NCBI GenBank assembly: GCA_027025615.1
Contig: JALVQM010000132.1
Location: 1 to 17,596, forward strand
DNA length: 17,596 nucleotides
Origin: Desulfobacteraceae bacterium
GTDB taxonomy: Bacteria; Desulfobacterota; Desulfobacteria; Desulfobacterales; Desulfosarcinaceae
Direction of reading: 5' to 3'
Shown here: positions 8,801 through 15,904 of the stretch, one piece after another
Layout of the letters: each line of letters opens with the position of its first letter
Numbering within the stretch: position 1 is the first letter of the stretch
The notes under the pieces: generated by a model
Database searches by the model: none
Told to the model about the DNA's origin: nothing
What the model saw: only the letters and a program-made list of their open reading frames with translations
Program-made: the position numbers and the translations under genes

Positions 8801-9321
8801 AAATAGAGGCTGACCTTCTGGTCCTGGCAAGCGGAATTGTGCCTAACCTGCCGGCGCAAATAGCCGAAACCTTCGGCCTGGAAGTTGATGAAAACGGTTT
8901 TTTCAAGGCCGCCGACTATAAATGGCGGCCGGTGGACACTTTGAAAGAAGGTGTTTTTGCCTGTGGAATCTGTCTCGGGCCAAGATCAAGTGTGGAATCC
9001 GCTGCCACCGGCAAGGCCGCTGCTTCAAGGGCCCTGCGGATCCTTGCCCACCCCTGGCTGATATCCGGACGCCCCGTGGCGCAGGTACGAGCCAGTTTAT
9101 GCGCTCTTTGCCAGCGTTGCATCGAGGCTTGCCCTTACGGCGCCCGCGAGCTTGATACCGATAATGCTAATGTTCTGGTCAACACCGTCATGTGCCAGGG
9201 TTGTGGTACGTGTGCCGCGGTTTGTCCCAACGGAGCTTCCATTCTGGACGGCTATGGTCGGCGGCAGGTGTTTGAAACGATCGATGCTCTGATTGAAATC
9301 CCGCAAGAAAAACAAGGATAG
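5878..9321 (+). CDS. hdrA: Tandem double HdrA/Qmo-like flavoprotein with embedded receiver domain
   Basis: The 1147-residue product joins two HdrA-like modules. Module 1 starts directly at the FAD fold (ALVVGAGISG, about 8), has CGMCK (about 56-60), an inserted ferredoxin (CIGCGICSQVCP from about 118; CDQCGKCIEVCP from about 165), then a complete response-regulator receiver at about 190-312, then resumes HdrA at VGAIVLCCG (about 319). Receiver residues are Asp196/Asp197, phospho-acceptor Asp240 (LTDIKMPGMDG), Thr268 and Lys290, with the canonical 22-residue Thr-Lys spacing. Module 2 (about 586-1147) has an N-terminal CSCG domain, a second FAD fold (ALVVGGGIAGM, about 727), CVGSRQQPRNYCSRVCC (about 879-895) and two C-terminal [4Fe-4S] motifs (about 1074 and 1106). 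ATG 5878 is preferred over GTG 5872 because GGGAGGAG (5865-5872) would overlap the latter. It probably forms the second flavin hub of the complex, with possible phosphorylation control. Confidence 0.93.
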   Translation: MKTNIGKALVVGAGISGIRAALDLAETGCRVTLIDRSLHSGGILSQLDYQFPTNRCGMCKMLPLVHRDASSQFCLRKGLFHDNIELRLGCELTAVSGEPGNFSVTLRQAPTQVDPELCIGCGICSQVCPVQVPSEFNAGLGQRKAIYLPVPHAVPNAFVIDSAACDQCGKCIEVCPTDAINLTDEQRQAFQILVVDDELAVRDSLKEWLVDEGFSVDMASSGEQALKMLQEKTYGLMLTDIKMPGMDGVELLQQAREIQPDLTVVMMTAYATVETAVEAMKQGAIDYLMKPFDPAKMIPMVVKIFEEQVASHDLQVQVGAIVLCCGTDYFNPYEGKDTLAYGSNAHVLTSLEFERLISGSGPTAGRLVRPADGKPVNKIAWLQCIGSRDLQTNADFCSSVCCMYALKEAMLAKEKYRQEVETAIFYMDMRNFGLPFQKYLDMARAMPGMRLERTRVHSVTPEPETGNPVLSYIDSDGTLKNESFDLVVLSVGQRPARRTEQLASMTGCDLNKWGFLETSPLTAVSTTRPGIFAGGSATGLKDINESVIFASAAAADAGVAIHASGGSLAEQEPYQAGRDVSRQVPRILVLICSCGQHIPGHEKQVIEKILQRDPAVAGVTFLEHICTATGWEQLENLALDESINRILIGACHPYLFIRKIKALSKKINLAAHLIDAVDLELFKQFKAGNGSPTGQPTHIAAKLATGIARLKNAPVHDLPTTEVVSTALVVGGGIAGMHTALTIAEQGYPVTLVEEKEHLGGNLQWLQKTIGGDDLQTWLKDTISMVEKHPGIRVMTGSRIIGGYGQAGNFLTTIQTSEDQVETLEHGVVILATGGKEAPTDAYDHGNCKRVITQSQLEKQLADSTIDPSDLDTVVMIQCVGSRQQPRNYCSRVCCPTTIKHCLQLKKARPELNVYVLYRDMMTPGFNESYFTEARKAGVIFIAYDPDNKPEVNTSYDETSIAVSCKDPVSGLNLQIEADLLVLASGIVPNLPAQIAETFGLEVDENGFFKAADYKWRPVDTLKEGVFACGICLGPRSSVESAATGKAAASRALRILAHPWLISGRPVAQVRASLCALCQRCIEACPYGARELDTDNANVLVNTVMCQGCGTCAAVCPNGASILDGYGRRQVFETIDALIEIPQEKQG

Positions 9322-9325
9322 GCCA

Positions 9326-9943
9326 ATGGAAGCAACAGTCCACCAGCAACAGTCATCGGTTTTGCCCGGCAGCCATTCGCCAGAGATGGAAGAAATACGG
9401 CAGATGGTTCAGGCATGTATCCAGTGCGGCACCTGCACCGGCTCCTGCGCCAATGAATTTGCAATGGACCTTACCCCGCGCAAGTTGTGGAGAATGGTCC
9501 TTATGGGAAGAGAAGAAGAGATATTTGCTTCAAGAACATTTTGCCTCTGTTCGGCATGTTACTATTGTACCTTGCGATGTCCGCGCGGCTTGCCACTGAC
9601 CGAGGCCATGTACAGGTTGAAACAAGTAGCTGCCCAGCGTAAAGTCAAGGCCTACCGTGCATCAGAAGCATTTTACAGCAGTTTCCTGGAAAGCGTTCGG
9701 CGCCACGGCAGGGTCAGGGAAAGTGAGTTTATGACCTTGTATTTCAAGGCAATGAAAAACCCCCTGCTGCCTTTCAGGTTCGCTTCGCTGGGGTTGAAAT
9801 TGATGGCCAAGGGCAAAGTTGATTTCAAGCTTCCAGGCAAGGGCAACCTGCGCCTGGCGTCCCTGTTCCAACGGGTTGCCGAAATTGAAAGTCAACGGTT
9901 TGGCAACCAGGTGAAACCAGGCACAACCGGCAAGAACCATTGA
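9326..9943 (+). CDS. hdrC: Heterodisulfide reductase subunit C
   Basis: This 205-residue ferredoxin-like subunit carries two [4Fe-4S] motifs: Cys31/34/37/41 (CIQCGTCTGSC) and Cys75/78/81/85 (CSACYYCTLRC). In Hdr complexes HdrC relays electrons from HdrA to the catalytic HdrB. The C-terminal half (RVRESEFMTLYFKAMKNP and following) is typical of HdrC from HdrABC-MvhD systems. The ATG at 9326 lies 4 bp after the stop of the tandem HdrA and follows AAGGA (9314-9318); an upstream in-frame ATG at 9293 would overlap the previous gene and add 11 lysine-rich residues. Confidence 0.93.
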   Translation: MEATVHQQQSSVLPGSHSPEMEEIRQMVQACIQCGTCTGSCANEFAMDLTPRKLWRMVLMGREEEIFASRTFCLCSACYYCTLRCPRGLPLTEAMYRLKQVAAQRKVKAYRASEAFYSSFLESVRRHGRVRESEFMTLYFKAMKNPLLPFRFASLGLKLMAKGKVDFKLPGKGNLRLASLFQRVAEIESQRFGNQVKPGTTGKNH

Positions 9944-9965
9944 TCAAGAATAAATGAGAGGACAA

Positions 9966-10850
9966 ATGCGCTATACATACTATCCCGGATGTTCACTTGA
10001 AGGTTCAGCCTCTGAATATGGACAGGCGACCGAAGCCTTCATGGCTGCAATTGACGTGGAGCTGGTTGAACTTGAAGACTGGACCTGTTGTGGTGCCAGT
10101 GCAGCAGAAGCCCAGAGTGAACTTCTGGCCCTGGCCCTGGCCGGCCGCAACCTGGCCCTGGCGGAAAAAACGGGTGCCGATGAGATCCTCATCCCTTGCA
10201 GCGCATGTTATCTCAATCTTGCCAAGTCCGGCGGCAAAATAGCCCGAGAAGAACACATCCGACAGGCCGTAAACGAAATCTTGGCCGAGGAGAATCTTTC
10301 CGTCCAGGGCAAAGCCAGGCCCCGACATTTACTTGATATACTGGCAACCGAGATTGGAGCAGACACCATTTCAAAACGAATAACCAGGCCGCTTGAAGAC
10401 CTTGTGGTTGCGCCATATTACGGTTGCCAATGCTTACGGCCCCTGGCCACTTTCGACGATCCTGAAAGCCCCGGCTCAATGGACTCCCTGATAGAAGCTA
10501 CCGGGGCCACTGTCTTCAAATGGGAAATGGGTGCCAAGTGCTGCGGAGCGGCCCTGATGAACACCAAGCCGGAAGTGGGCTTAAACCTGACCGGCAAAAT
10601 TCTTGAAGCAGCCAAGACAGCCGATGTTATCGTAACCGTATGCCCTATGTGCCAGATGAATCTGGAAGCTTACCAGGGTAAAATATCGCGCCAAATGGGA
10701 CTTGAACTGGCAGTCTCTGTAGTCTATCTTCCACAATTATTGGGACTTGCCATGGGGATCGATTCGAAAAAAATCGGATTGCACGCCAACCTGGCGATAA
10801 CTCCGGCTTTCAGGCAAATGGCAAAAAATTTAACTTTCGAAAATGCATGA
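9966..10850 (+). CDS. hdrB: Heterodisulfide reductase subunit B (two CCG domains)
   Basis: This 294-residue protein is the usual HdrB size and has both CCG domains intact. The first is Cys9-X31-Cys41/Cys42-X35-Cys78-X2-Cys81. The second has Cys154/Cys156, Cys192/Cys193 and Cys226-X2-Cys229. In methanogens these ligate two non-cubane [4Fe-4S] clusters that cleave the CoM-S-S-CoB heterodisulfide; bacteria lack that substrate, so the acceptor here (another disulfide or thiol carrier, or a protein) is unknown. The ATG at 9966 follows GAGAGGA (9956-9962) and opens with the family start RYTYYPGCS. An ATG at 9954 in the same frame is possible but lacks a ribosome site. It ends 3 bp before the sensor kinase. 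Confidence 0.95.
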   Translation: MRYTYYPGCSLEGSASEYGQATEAFMAAIDVELVELEDWTCCGASAAEAQSELLALALAGRNLALAEKTGADEILIPCSACYLNLAKSGGKIAREEHIRQAVNEILAEENLSVQGKARPRHLLDILATEIGADTISKRITRPLEDLVVAPYYGCQCLRPLATFDDPESPGSMDSLIEATGATVFKWEMGAKCCGAALMNTKPEVGLNLTGKILEAAKTADVIVTVCPMCQMNLEAYQGKISRQMGLELAVSVVYLPQLLGLAMGIDSKKIGLHANLAITPAFRQMAKNLTFENA

Positions 10851-10853
10851 TCC

Positions 10854-13160
10854 ATGATCTCGATCATCAATCACATACGCCGTAGCCTGACAATGAAACT
10901 CATACTGACAGTGGGTTCTATCCTGGTGATTTATATTGTCGTATGGGCCTTTTTTAATATCAGGTATCAAAAACATAAATTGATGGACAACATCATCGCC
11001 GGTACCGACCGTCTGACCCACACCATTTTACTGGGCACCCAGTACGCCATGATGCTCAATTCACGCGATGACATAACCCAAATCATCTCCAACATCGGCA
11101 GACTACCGGAAATCGTAACCATAAGGATATACAACAAGGCCGGAGAAATAAAATACTCCAACAAAAAGCATGAAATAGAAACCAAGACAAATATAAAGAA
11201 CGAAGCCTGCATAATCTGCCATCGTTCAAAACCGCCGCTTCAAAAGGTTGACCTTGATCAGCGAATAAGAATTTTCAAAGACAAAAACGGCCACCACCTC
11301 CTTGGTATCATCACTCCCATTGCCAATGCTCCGGGTTGTGCCACCGGTAGCTGTCATTTTCATTCCGAAGAAAAATCCATCCTCGGCGCTCTGGACGTAG
11401 TGGTATCCCTGGCAGGCACAGAACAGGAAATAGTGAAAATCGAAAGAAGTGTTTTTGGACTGTCGATTTTTATTTTCATAATCACCTCGGCAATCATCTT
11501 TATTTTTCTGCACAACTTCGTCAACCTGCCCATACGCAAACTAATCGCCGGCACAGGTGAAATTGCCAGGGGTAATTACGAGCACAGGGTCGAGCTGCAA
11601 CAAGTGGACGAAATGGGCAAACTGGCAGAATCAGTCAACCAGATGGCCCAGAAAATTCACCAGCATCAACTTGAGTTGAACAAGCAACGGGATGAGTACC
11701 AGAAACTGTTTGAAGGTGTACCCTGCCTGATTACCGTCCAGGATCGCTCATACCGTCTTCTCAAATATAATCGTGAGTTCGCCCGTCGTTTTGCTCCACA
11801 GCCCGGCGACTTTTGTTACAGGGCCTACAAGGGACGCAATTCAAAATGCCGGAAATGCCCGGTGGAAGAAACATTCGCCGATGGCAAATCCCATTGGGCC
11901 GAAGAATCAGGAATCAACAAGGACGGCAGCCGCACCTTCTGGATGGTCCAGACATCACCCATCAGGGACGAAAATGGAAACGTGGTGGCTGCCATGGAAA
12001 TTTCACTGGATATTACCCAGCGCAAGCTGCTGGAAGAAGAACTGAAACATTCTGAAAAAAAATACCATGACATATTCAGCAACATCCCCAACCCTGTATT
12101 CGTCATCGACAGGGAAAACCTGGAAATCCTGGATTACAACAATAGTGTAACCTCGATTTACGGTTACAATGAAAAGGAGCTTATCGGCAAGCCTTTCACC
12201 TTTCTGTTCAAGGATGAAGATTACGACCATTGGGGATTCAGGCTAAGGACTGCAAGCAACCTATACCAGATACGGCACAAGCATTCTAAGGGGCATACCA
12301 TATATGTTAATATCCGCATATCGCCATTTGAGTATTCGGGTAAAGATGCTCTGCTGGTCACAACGAGCGATATCACCAAGCGCCTGGAAACCGAGCAACA
12401 ATTAATCCAGGCCAGCAAGATGGCCACCCTGGGCGAAATGGCAACCGGTGTTGCCCATGAGCTCAACCAACCCCTTTCGGTGATCAAGACAACCTCCAGT
12501 TTTTTTATTTCCAAGCTGCACCGTGGCGACACCCTTGATATGGATCTTTTAACCAGCATGCTCGACCGGGTTGACCGTAATGTTGACCGGGCCACGCGAA
12601 TCATTAACCACATGCGCCAGTTTGCCCGCAAATCAGACAGCCGTATGCGCCCGGTGGATCTTAACGGTGTTATCCAGAGTGCTTTTGAAATCTTCAGCCA
12701 GCAGCTCAAGGTCAGAGGTATATCTATCAACTGGGCCATGGAACAATCCCTGCCCCAGGTAAACGGTGATCCTGGAAGACTTGAGCAGGTATTTATCAAC
12801 CTTCTGCTCAATGCCCGTGATGCCATCGAAGAAAGACGCAAGTCCGCCACGGATGACCAGGCGGATGAAGATTGTATAACGATTGAAACCGGGCAGCGGG
12901 ACTCTATCGTTTATTGTCGTCTTTGTGATACCGGCTGCGGAATTCCTGAAACTATCAGGGAAAAAATATTTGAGCCTTTCTTCACGACCAAAGAGGTTGG
13001 CAAAGGCACGGGACTGGGCCTGTCAATAAGCTATGGTATTATCAAAGACTGCGGAGGGACGATATCAGCCCATGAAAATTCCCCAGCGGGGACATGTTTT
13101 CTGGTAGAATTGCCGGTTTATCAAGAACAAGATAATGACACCGCCGATTCCTATGCCTAG
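10854..13160 (+). CDS. Membrane histidine kinase with periplasmic haem-c motifs and two PAS domains
   Basis: The 768-residue sensor has a first membrane helix at about 14-36, a periplasmic domain at about 37-198, a second helix at about 199-222, HAMP (about 223-275), PAS 1 (about 281-395) and PAS 2 (about 402-510). A DHp domain with His535 (GVAHELNQP) and an HATPase domain follow (N box NLLLNARDAIE about 650; DTGCGIP about 692; GKGTGLGLS about 716). The periplasmic domain carries CIICH (Cys119, Cys122, His123) and CATGSCH (Cys162, Cys167, His168), a CX2CH and a CX4CH motif of the kind that bind c-type haem. PAS 1 has a cysteine-rich loop (CYRAYKGRNSKCRKCP, about 320-335) that could hold a metal or sense redox. 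Only 3 bp separate it from hdrB, so it is made with the redox complex. Likely partners are the operon's receivers. The ATG lacks a strong ribosome site, and translational coupling is probable. Confidence 0.9.
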   Translation: MISIINHIRRSLTMKLILTVGSILVIYIVVWAFFNIRYQKHKLMDNIIAGTDRLTHTILLGTQYAMMLNSRDDITQIISNIGRLPEIVTIRIYNKAGEIKYSNKKHEIETKTNIKNEACIICHRSKPPLQKVDLDQRIRIFKDKNGHHLLGIITPIANAPGCATGSCHFHSEEKSILGALDVVVSLAGTEQEIVKIERSVFGLSIFIFIITSAIIFIFLHNFVNLPIRKLIAGTGEIARGNYEHRVELQQVDEMGKLAESVNQMAQKIHQHQLELNKQRDEYQKLFEGVPCLITVQDRSYRLLKYNREFARRFAPQPGDFCYRAYKGRNSKCRKCPVEETFADGKSHWAEESGINKDGSRTFWMVQTSPIRDENGNVVAAMEISLDITQRKLLEEELKHSEKKYHDIFSNIPNPVFVIDRENLEILDYNNSVTSIYGYNEKELIGKPFTFLFKDEDYDHWGFRLRTASNLYQIRHKHSKGHTIYVNIRISPFEYSGKDALLVTTSDITKRLETEQQLIQASKMATLGEMATGVAHELNQPLSVIKTTSSFFISKLHRGDTLDMDLLTSMLDRVDRNVDRATRIINHMRQFARKSDSRMRPVDLNGVIQSAFEIFSQQLKVRGISINWAMEQSLPQVNGDPGRLEQVFINLLLNARDAIEERRKSATDDQADEDCITIETGQRDSIVYCRLCDTGCGIPETIREKIFEPFFTTKEVGKGTGLGLSISYGIIKDCGGTISAHENSPAGTCFLVELPVYQEQDNDTADSYA

Positions 13161-13188
13161 GATTCCGATACTGATACAGGGAGCTGAC

Positions 13189-14352
13189 ATGACAGACAAG
13201 GACCCGGTAACAAGCATTTTACTGGTGGACGATGAAGAAGATATACGAGACGTCCTTGAAATCGCCCTGAGCGACAAAGGTTACAAGGTATATACTGCAG
13301 CTGACGGCAAAGAAGCCCTGAAGATTTATCAACAAAAAAATCCACCGGTCATTCTGACCGATATCAAAATGCCCGGAATGGATGGTATTGAGCTTTTAAG
13401 AATCATCAAGCGCGAAAACCCGGAAACCGAAGTAATCATGATAACCGGCCACGGCGACATGGGCCTTGCTGTGGAAAGCCTGAAAAATGAGGCCACCGAC
13501 TTCATCACCAAGCCAATAAACGTCGATGCTCTTGATATAGCCCTCAAGCGCGCCAGGGATAGAATAACAGTCAGGCGCCAACTTAAAGCTTACACCGAAA
13601 ACCTGGAACGCCTGGTGCGTGAAAAATCAGAACTTCAGGATCACCTTTCCTCCCTGGGCTTGATGATCGGAACCATTTCCCATGGTCTGAAGGGGCTTTT
13701 AACAGGATTGGATGGTGGTATGTACATCCTTGAATCCGGGCTGAAAGAAAACGACGAATCAAGGCGTCAGGAAGGCTGGCAAATAGTAAAAACAATGGTG
13801 GGCAGGATACGCAAGCTGGTCATGGACATCCTGTTTTACGCAAAAAAGCGGGAAATTGAACGCCAACCCATAGAAGCACGCAAGTTTGCCGAACAATTAT
13901 ATGAAGCTGCGGTGGACAAGATAAAAAGCCAGGGAATCGAGTTTATCCATAATTGCCCGGATCATGATTTCATAATTTCTGTCGATCCTGGATATCTACA
14001 GGCTGCATTAATGAACATCATTGAAAACGCCGTTGATGCCTGTGTCAAAGACGAGTCCAAAAGCAACCATAAAATCACTTTTGCCCTTCAAGATACAGGC
14101 AACAAGGTAATCTTTATCATTGAGGACAACGGCGTCGGGATGGACCAGGAAACCCGTGACAACCTGTTTTCCCTGTTTTTTTCTTCCAAGGGACGTTCAG
14201 GAACCGGCCTGGGCCTTTTCGTTGCCCGCAAAATAGTTGAACAGCACGGCGGCACCATAGAAGTATCATCTACATTGGGAGGCGGCAGTAAATTCATTAT
14301 CAAGCTGCCCAAAAAGCCAGAACCGGTTGTTAACCTTAATACTACCGCTTAA
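13189..14352 (+). CDS. Receiver-histidine kinase hybrid (REC-DHp-HATPase), cytosolic
   Basis: The 387-residue product has an N-terminal receiver (about 7-120; VDDEED, phospho-acceptor Asp58 in LTDIKMPGMDG, TGHGD, Lys in ITKPIN) and a short coiled-coil-like linker (LERLVREKSELQDHL). A histidine-kinase core follows with a candidate phospho-accepting His165 (GTISHGLKG) and HATPase motifs NIIENAVDAC (about 276), EDNGVGMD and SGTGLGLFVARKI. There is no membrane segment or DNA-binding output. This order lets a phosphate from another kinase control a second kinase, so it may sit in the middle of a relay starting at the upstream sensor. I chose the ATG at 13189 because AGGGAG (13178-13183) precedes it; an earlier ATG at 13135 would overlap the previous gene. 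It is the last gene of the unit. No convincing hairpin terminator follows. Confidence 0.9.
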   Translation: MTDKDPVTSILLVDDEEDIRDVLEIALSDKGYKVYTAADGKEALKIYQQKNPPVILTDIKMPGMDGIELLRIIKRENPETEVIMITGHGDMGLAVESLKNEATDFITKPINVDALDIALKRARDRITVRRQLKAYTENLERLVREKSELQDHLSSLGLMIGTISHGLKGLLTGLDGGMYILESGLKENDESRRQEGWQIVKTMVGRIRKLVMDILFYAKKREIERQPIEARKFAEQLYEAAVDKIKSQGIEFIHNCPDHDFIISVDPGYLQAALMNIIENAVDACVKDESKSNHKITFALQDTGNKVIFIIEDNGVGMDQETRDNLFSLFFSSKGRSGTGLGLFVARKIVEQHGGTIEVSSTLGGGSKFIIKLPKKPEPVVNLNTTA

Positions 14353-14408
14353 GACCAAACCTTGAATCTATTGTCCCGCCTTATCCCTGTTGGTAAAAGG
14401 CAATCCCG

Positions 14409-14526
14409 TCAGGCCGTCTTGACCCTGGCCGCAGCTTCACGTCCCAGATCCCTGGTTGCTTGCCGGTGCAGCTTGTATTTCTGAATTTTACCTGAAGCCG
14501 TTGTCGGGTACTCTTTCACAAAAATA
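14409..14526 (-). pseudogene. 3' remnant of an AMP-forming acyl-CoA synthetase
   Basis: Read on the minus strand, this stretch encodes about 38 residues ending in a TGA stop (14409-14411): IFVKEYPTTASGKIQKYKL followed by a basic tail. The core PTTASGKIQK is the C-terminal A10 motif of the ANL adenylating family (acyl-CoA/fatty-acid synthetases), whose lysine is catalytic. The frame ends upstream exactly where the inverted-repeat element begins at about 14527, and no further synthetase sequence is visible beyond the element. I read this as the last fragment of a deleted gene. Confidence 0.75.
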
Positions 14527-14666
14527 AACCCGGATTATGCACTTCAAATGCCTGAAAAGAAGCAATTACATTGAATTATTACATGGTTAGCATGTATTTG
14601 TTCCCGGCCGTGCCTCCACCGGCAAGGTGAAGTTCAATCGGTGAAAAGTCTTCAGGCATTTGAAGC
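14527..14666 (+). mobile_element. MITE-like element, copy 1 (right end truncated)
   Basis: The sequence aligns without gaps to copy 2 (16591-16744, opposite strand), with 126 of 140 positions identical by hand count. The left end begins AACCCGGATTATGC and is intact. The right end stops after TTTGAAGC at 14666, lacking the last 14 bases that copy 2 has. No transposase is encoded, so it would be non-autonomous. It abuts the synthetase remnant. Confidence 0.75.
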
Positions 14667-14671
14667 CCCAA

Positions 14672-14704
14672 GGGGCCATACCGAAATGATACGGTATTTC
14701 CCCT
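14672..14704. repeat. Imperfect hairpin next to element copy 1
   Basis: GGGGCCATACCG (14672-14683) and CGGTATTTCCCC (14692-14703) pair at 10 of 12 positions around an 8-nt loop. It lies between the truncated element end and phzF. No T-tract follows on either strand, so a terminator role is uncertain; it could be the scar or end of another small element. Confidence 0.4.
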
Positions 14705-14787
14705 CCAACCCTCTCAAGAAAAACAGACTTTTAGGGTCACGCTTATGGTTTTGCCAATCCCTAATTACCAATGTCTCCTTTAACCAG

Positions 14788-14819
14788 GCATTTACACAGG
14801 CCGTCCAACAGGTAAATGC
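14788..14819 (-). repeat. Hairpin just downstream of phzF
   Basis: GCATTTAC (14788-14795) and GTAAATGC (14812-14819) are perfect 8-bp inverted repeats with a 16-nt loop, beginning 2 bp after the phzF stop on the minus strand. It may stabilise the transcript end or act in weak termination, but there is no clear U-run. Confidence 0.35.
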
Positions 14820-14820
14820 T

Positions 14821-15612
14821 TCAAACCAGCAATTCTATTCGCATTACAGTAACTGCTTGTCCACATAATATAACCCTTTGCTCGCCACACCGTACTTTTA
14901 TTATTCCACCACGGGTTGAGGCTTGATATGCTGTCAGTTCAGCTTTGCCCAGGATATTGCCCCAGTATGGTCCCAGGGTGCAATGAGCAGATCCTGTGAC
15001 CGGATCTTCATCAACACCTACTGCAGGAGCGAAAAATCTTGATACGAAATCGTAAGCTGGATTATCTGATTTACTTGTGACTATGACCCCCCTGGTAGCC
15101 ACATTTTTCAAAGAATCAAATTCAATTGCCAGTTCAGCAACATCCTGTTCCGAGGGCAATTCGACCAGATAGTCATACTGGCTCCGGCCAACAAATAGCG
15201 GATCTATACCGATAGCAGCCAACAGTTCAGCCGGAGGTTCGGCAGCAACGGCAGGTTCAGCCGGAAAATCCATCTCGATCCAGCCTTTTGACCAACTTGC
15301 ACTTATAAGTCCCGAACGCGTATCGAAATATGCCGTCTGGTCTTTTTCCAACACTCTGGATTCCCAGAGGATGTGAGCGGCAGCCAGGGTTGCATGTCCG
15401 CAGAGATCAACTTCAACCATGGGTGTAAACCACCTCAATTCAAAACGAGTTCCTTTTCTTTGAACAAAGGCGGTCTCAGACAAATTCATTTCACTGGCGA
15501 CCTTCTGCATCCACTGCTCTTCCACAGGTTCCTGGACAAGACACACTCCGGCGGGATTGCCCGTAAAGGGCCTGTTGGTAAAAGCATCTACTTGATATAA
15601 GGTAGTGGTCAC
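14821..15612 (-). CDS. PhzF-family isomerase/epimerase
   Basis: This 263-residue protein is the normal size for the PhzF (phenazine biosynthesis-like) family, a two-lobed fold related to diaminopimelate epimerase. Visible hallmarks are the start YQVDAFTNRPFTGNPAGV, the catalytic Glu46 in NLSETAFV, VDLCGHATLAAA in the first lobe and VDEDPVTGSAH in the second. The gene begins with GTG (15610-15612) preceded by GGGAGGA (minus strand, 15619-15625). It stands alone, divergent from the rubredoxin gene. No phenazine genes are nearby, and most family members have unknown substrates, so none is assigned here. Confidence 0.9.
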   Translation of the reverse strand: MTTTLYQVDAFTNRPFTGNPAGVCLVQEPVEEQWMQKVASEMNLSETAFVQRKGTRFELRWFTPMVEVDLCGHATLAAAHILWESRVLEKDQTAYFDTRSGLISASWSKGWIEMDFPAEPAVAAEPPAELLAAIGIDPLFVGRSQYDYLVELPSEQDVAELAIEFDSLKNVATRGVIVTSKSDNPAYDFVSRFFAPAVGVDEDPVTGSAHCTLGPYWGNILGKAELTAYQASTRGGIIKVRCGEQRVILCGQAVTVMRIELLV

Positions 15613-15904
15613 TTTGGGTCCTCCCAGCTATATTTATTGTTAATCATTTGATTTTATTTATCTATTAAAAAATTATTCATTTATTCCAATAGTACAAGCC
15701 TAATTTTTGGTCTAAATATTTTCTTGTTGCCGAAACATCAACTTTGTTATAGCTCCTTTAGTGATCTGATAAACGGATCAAACATGTTGTGGCTAATAGT
15801 TTTTCAGTTCAACAGTTATTGTAAAACCATTTTGGGTGGCAGTTTAACATTACTTTAGGTTTTCTTGAACCAATATATTTTCAATAATTGAGAGGGCGGT
15901 GAAT
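15613..15904. other. AT-rich intergenic region between divergent phzF and rubredoxin
   Basis: These 292 bases should hold both divergent promoters. The phzF-proximal half is very AT-rich. A TATATT at 15874-15879 could be a -10 for rubredoxin, but I see no good -35 at the right distance, so I do not call a promoter. No gene is visible here. Confidence 0.4.

Larger units (their letters stand above)
14353..14820. other. Gene-poor segment: synthetase remnant, repeat copy, hairpins
   Basis: This stretch holds a broken acyl-CoA synthetase end (14409-14526), one copy of a 154-bp inverted-repeat element (14527-14666) and about 155 bases (14667-14820) with no recognisable coding content. Two inverted repeats lie in the last part (14672-14704 and 14788-14819). 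I see no T-tract that would make either a classical terminator. An open frame from 14641 runs through the repeat into phzF on the opposite strand and is not credible. Confidence 0.6.

Noticed and set aside
4236..9321. Selenocysteine (in-frame TGA) in MvhD or HdrA
   Set aside because: All expected positions are cysteine codons and the frames are open without internal TGA.
802..10850. Class II benzoyl-CoA reductase (Bam) complex
   Set aside because: HdrA- and MvhD-like parts are shared with that system, but no BamB/BamC active-site subunit or NuoEFG-like subunits are present.
14353..14408. Intrinsic terminator after the receiver-kinase gene
   Set aside because: No stable GC hairpin followed by a T-run could be found by eye.
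14641..14868. 75-residue open frame on the plus strand
   Set aside because: It begins within the repeat element, crosses two hairpins and overlaps the end of phzF; the composition is not protein-like.
15830..15860. Second sigma-54 promoter before rubredoxin (GGTGGCAG)
   Set aside because: There is no GC dinucleotide at the required -12 distance.
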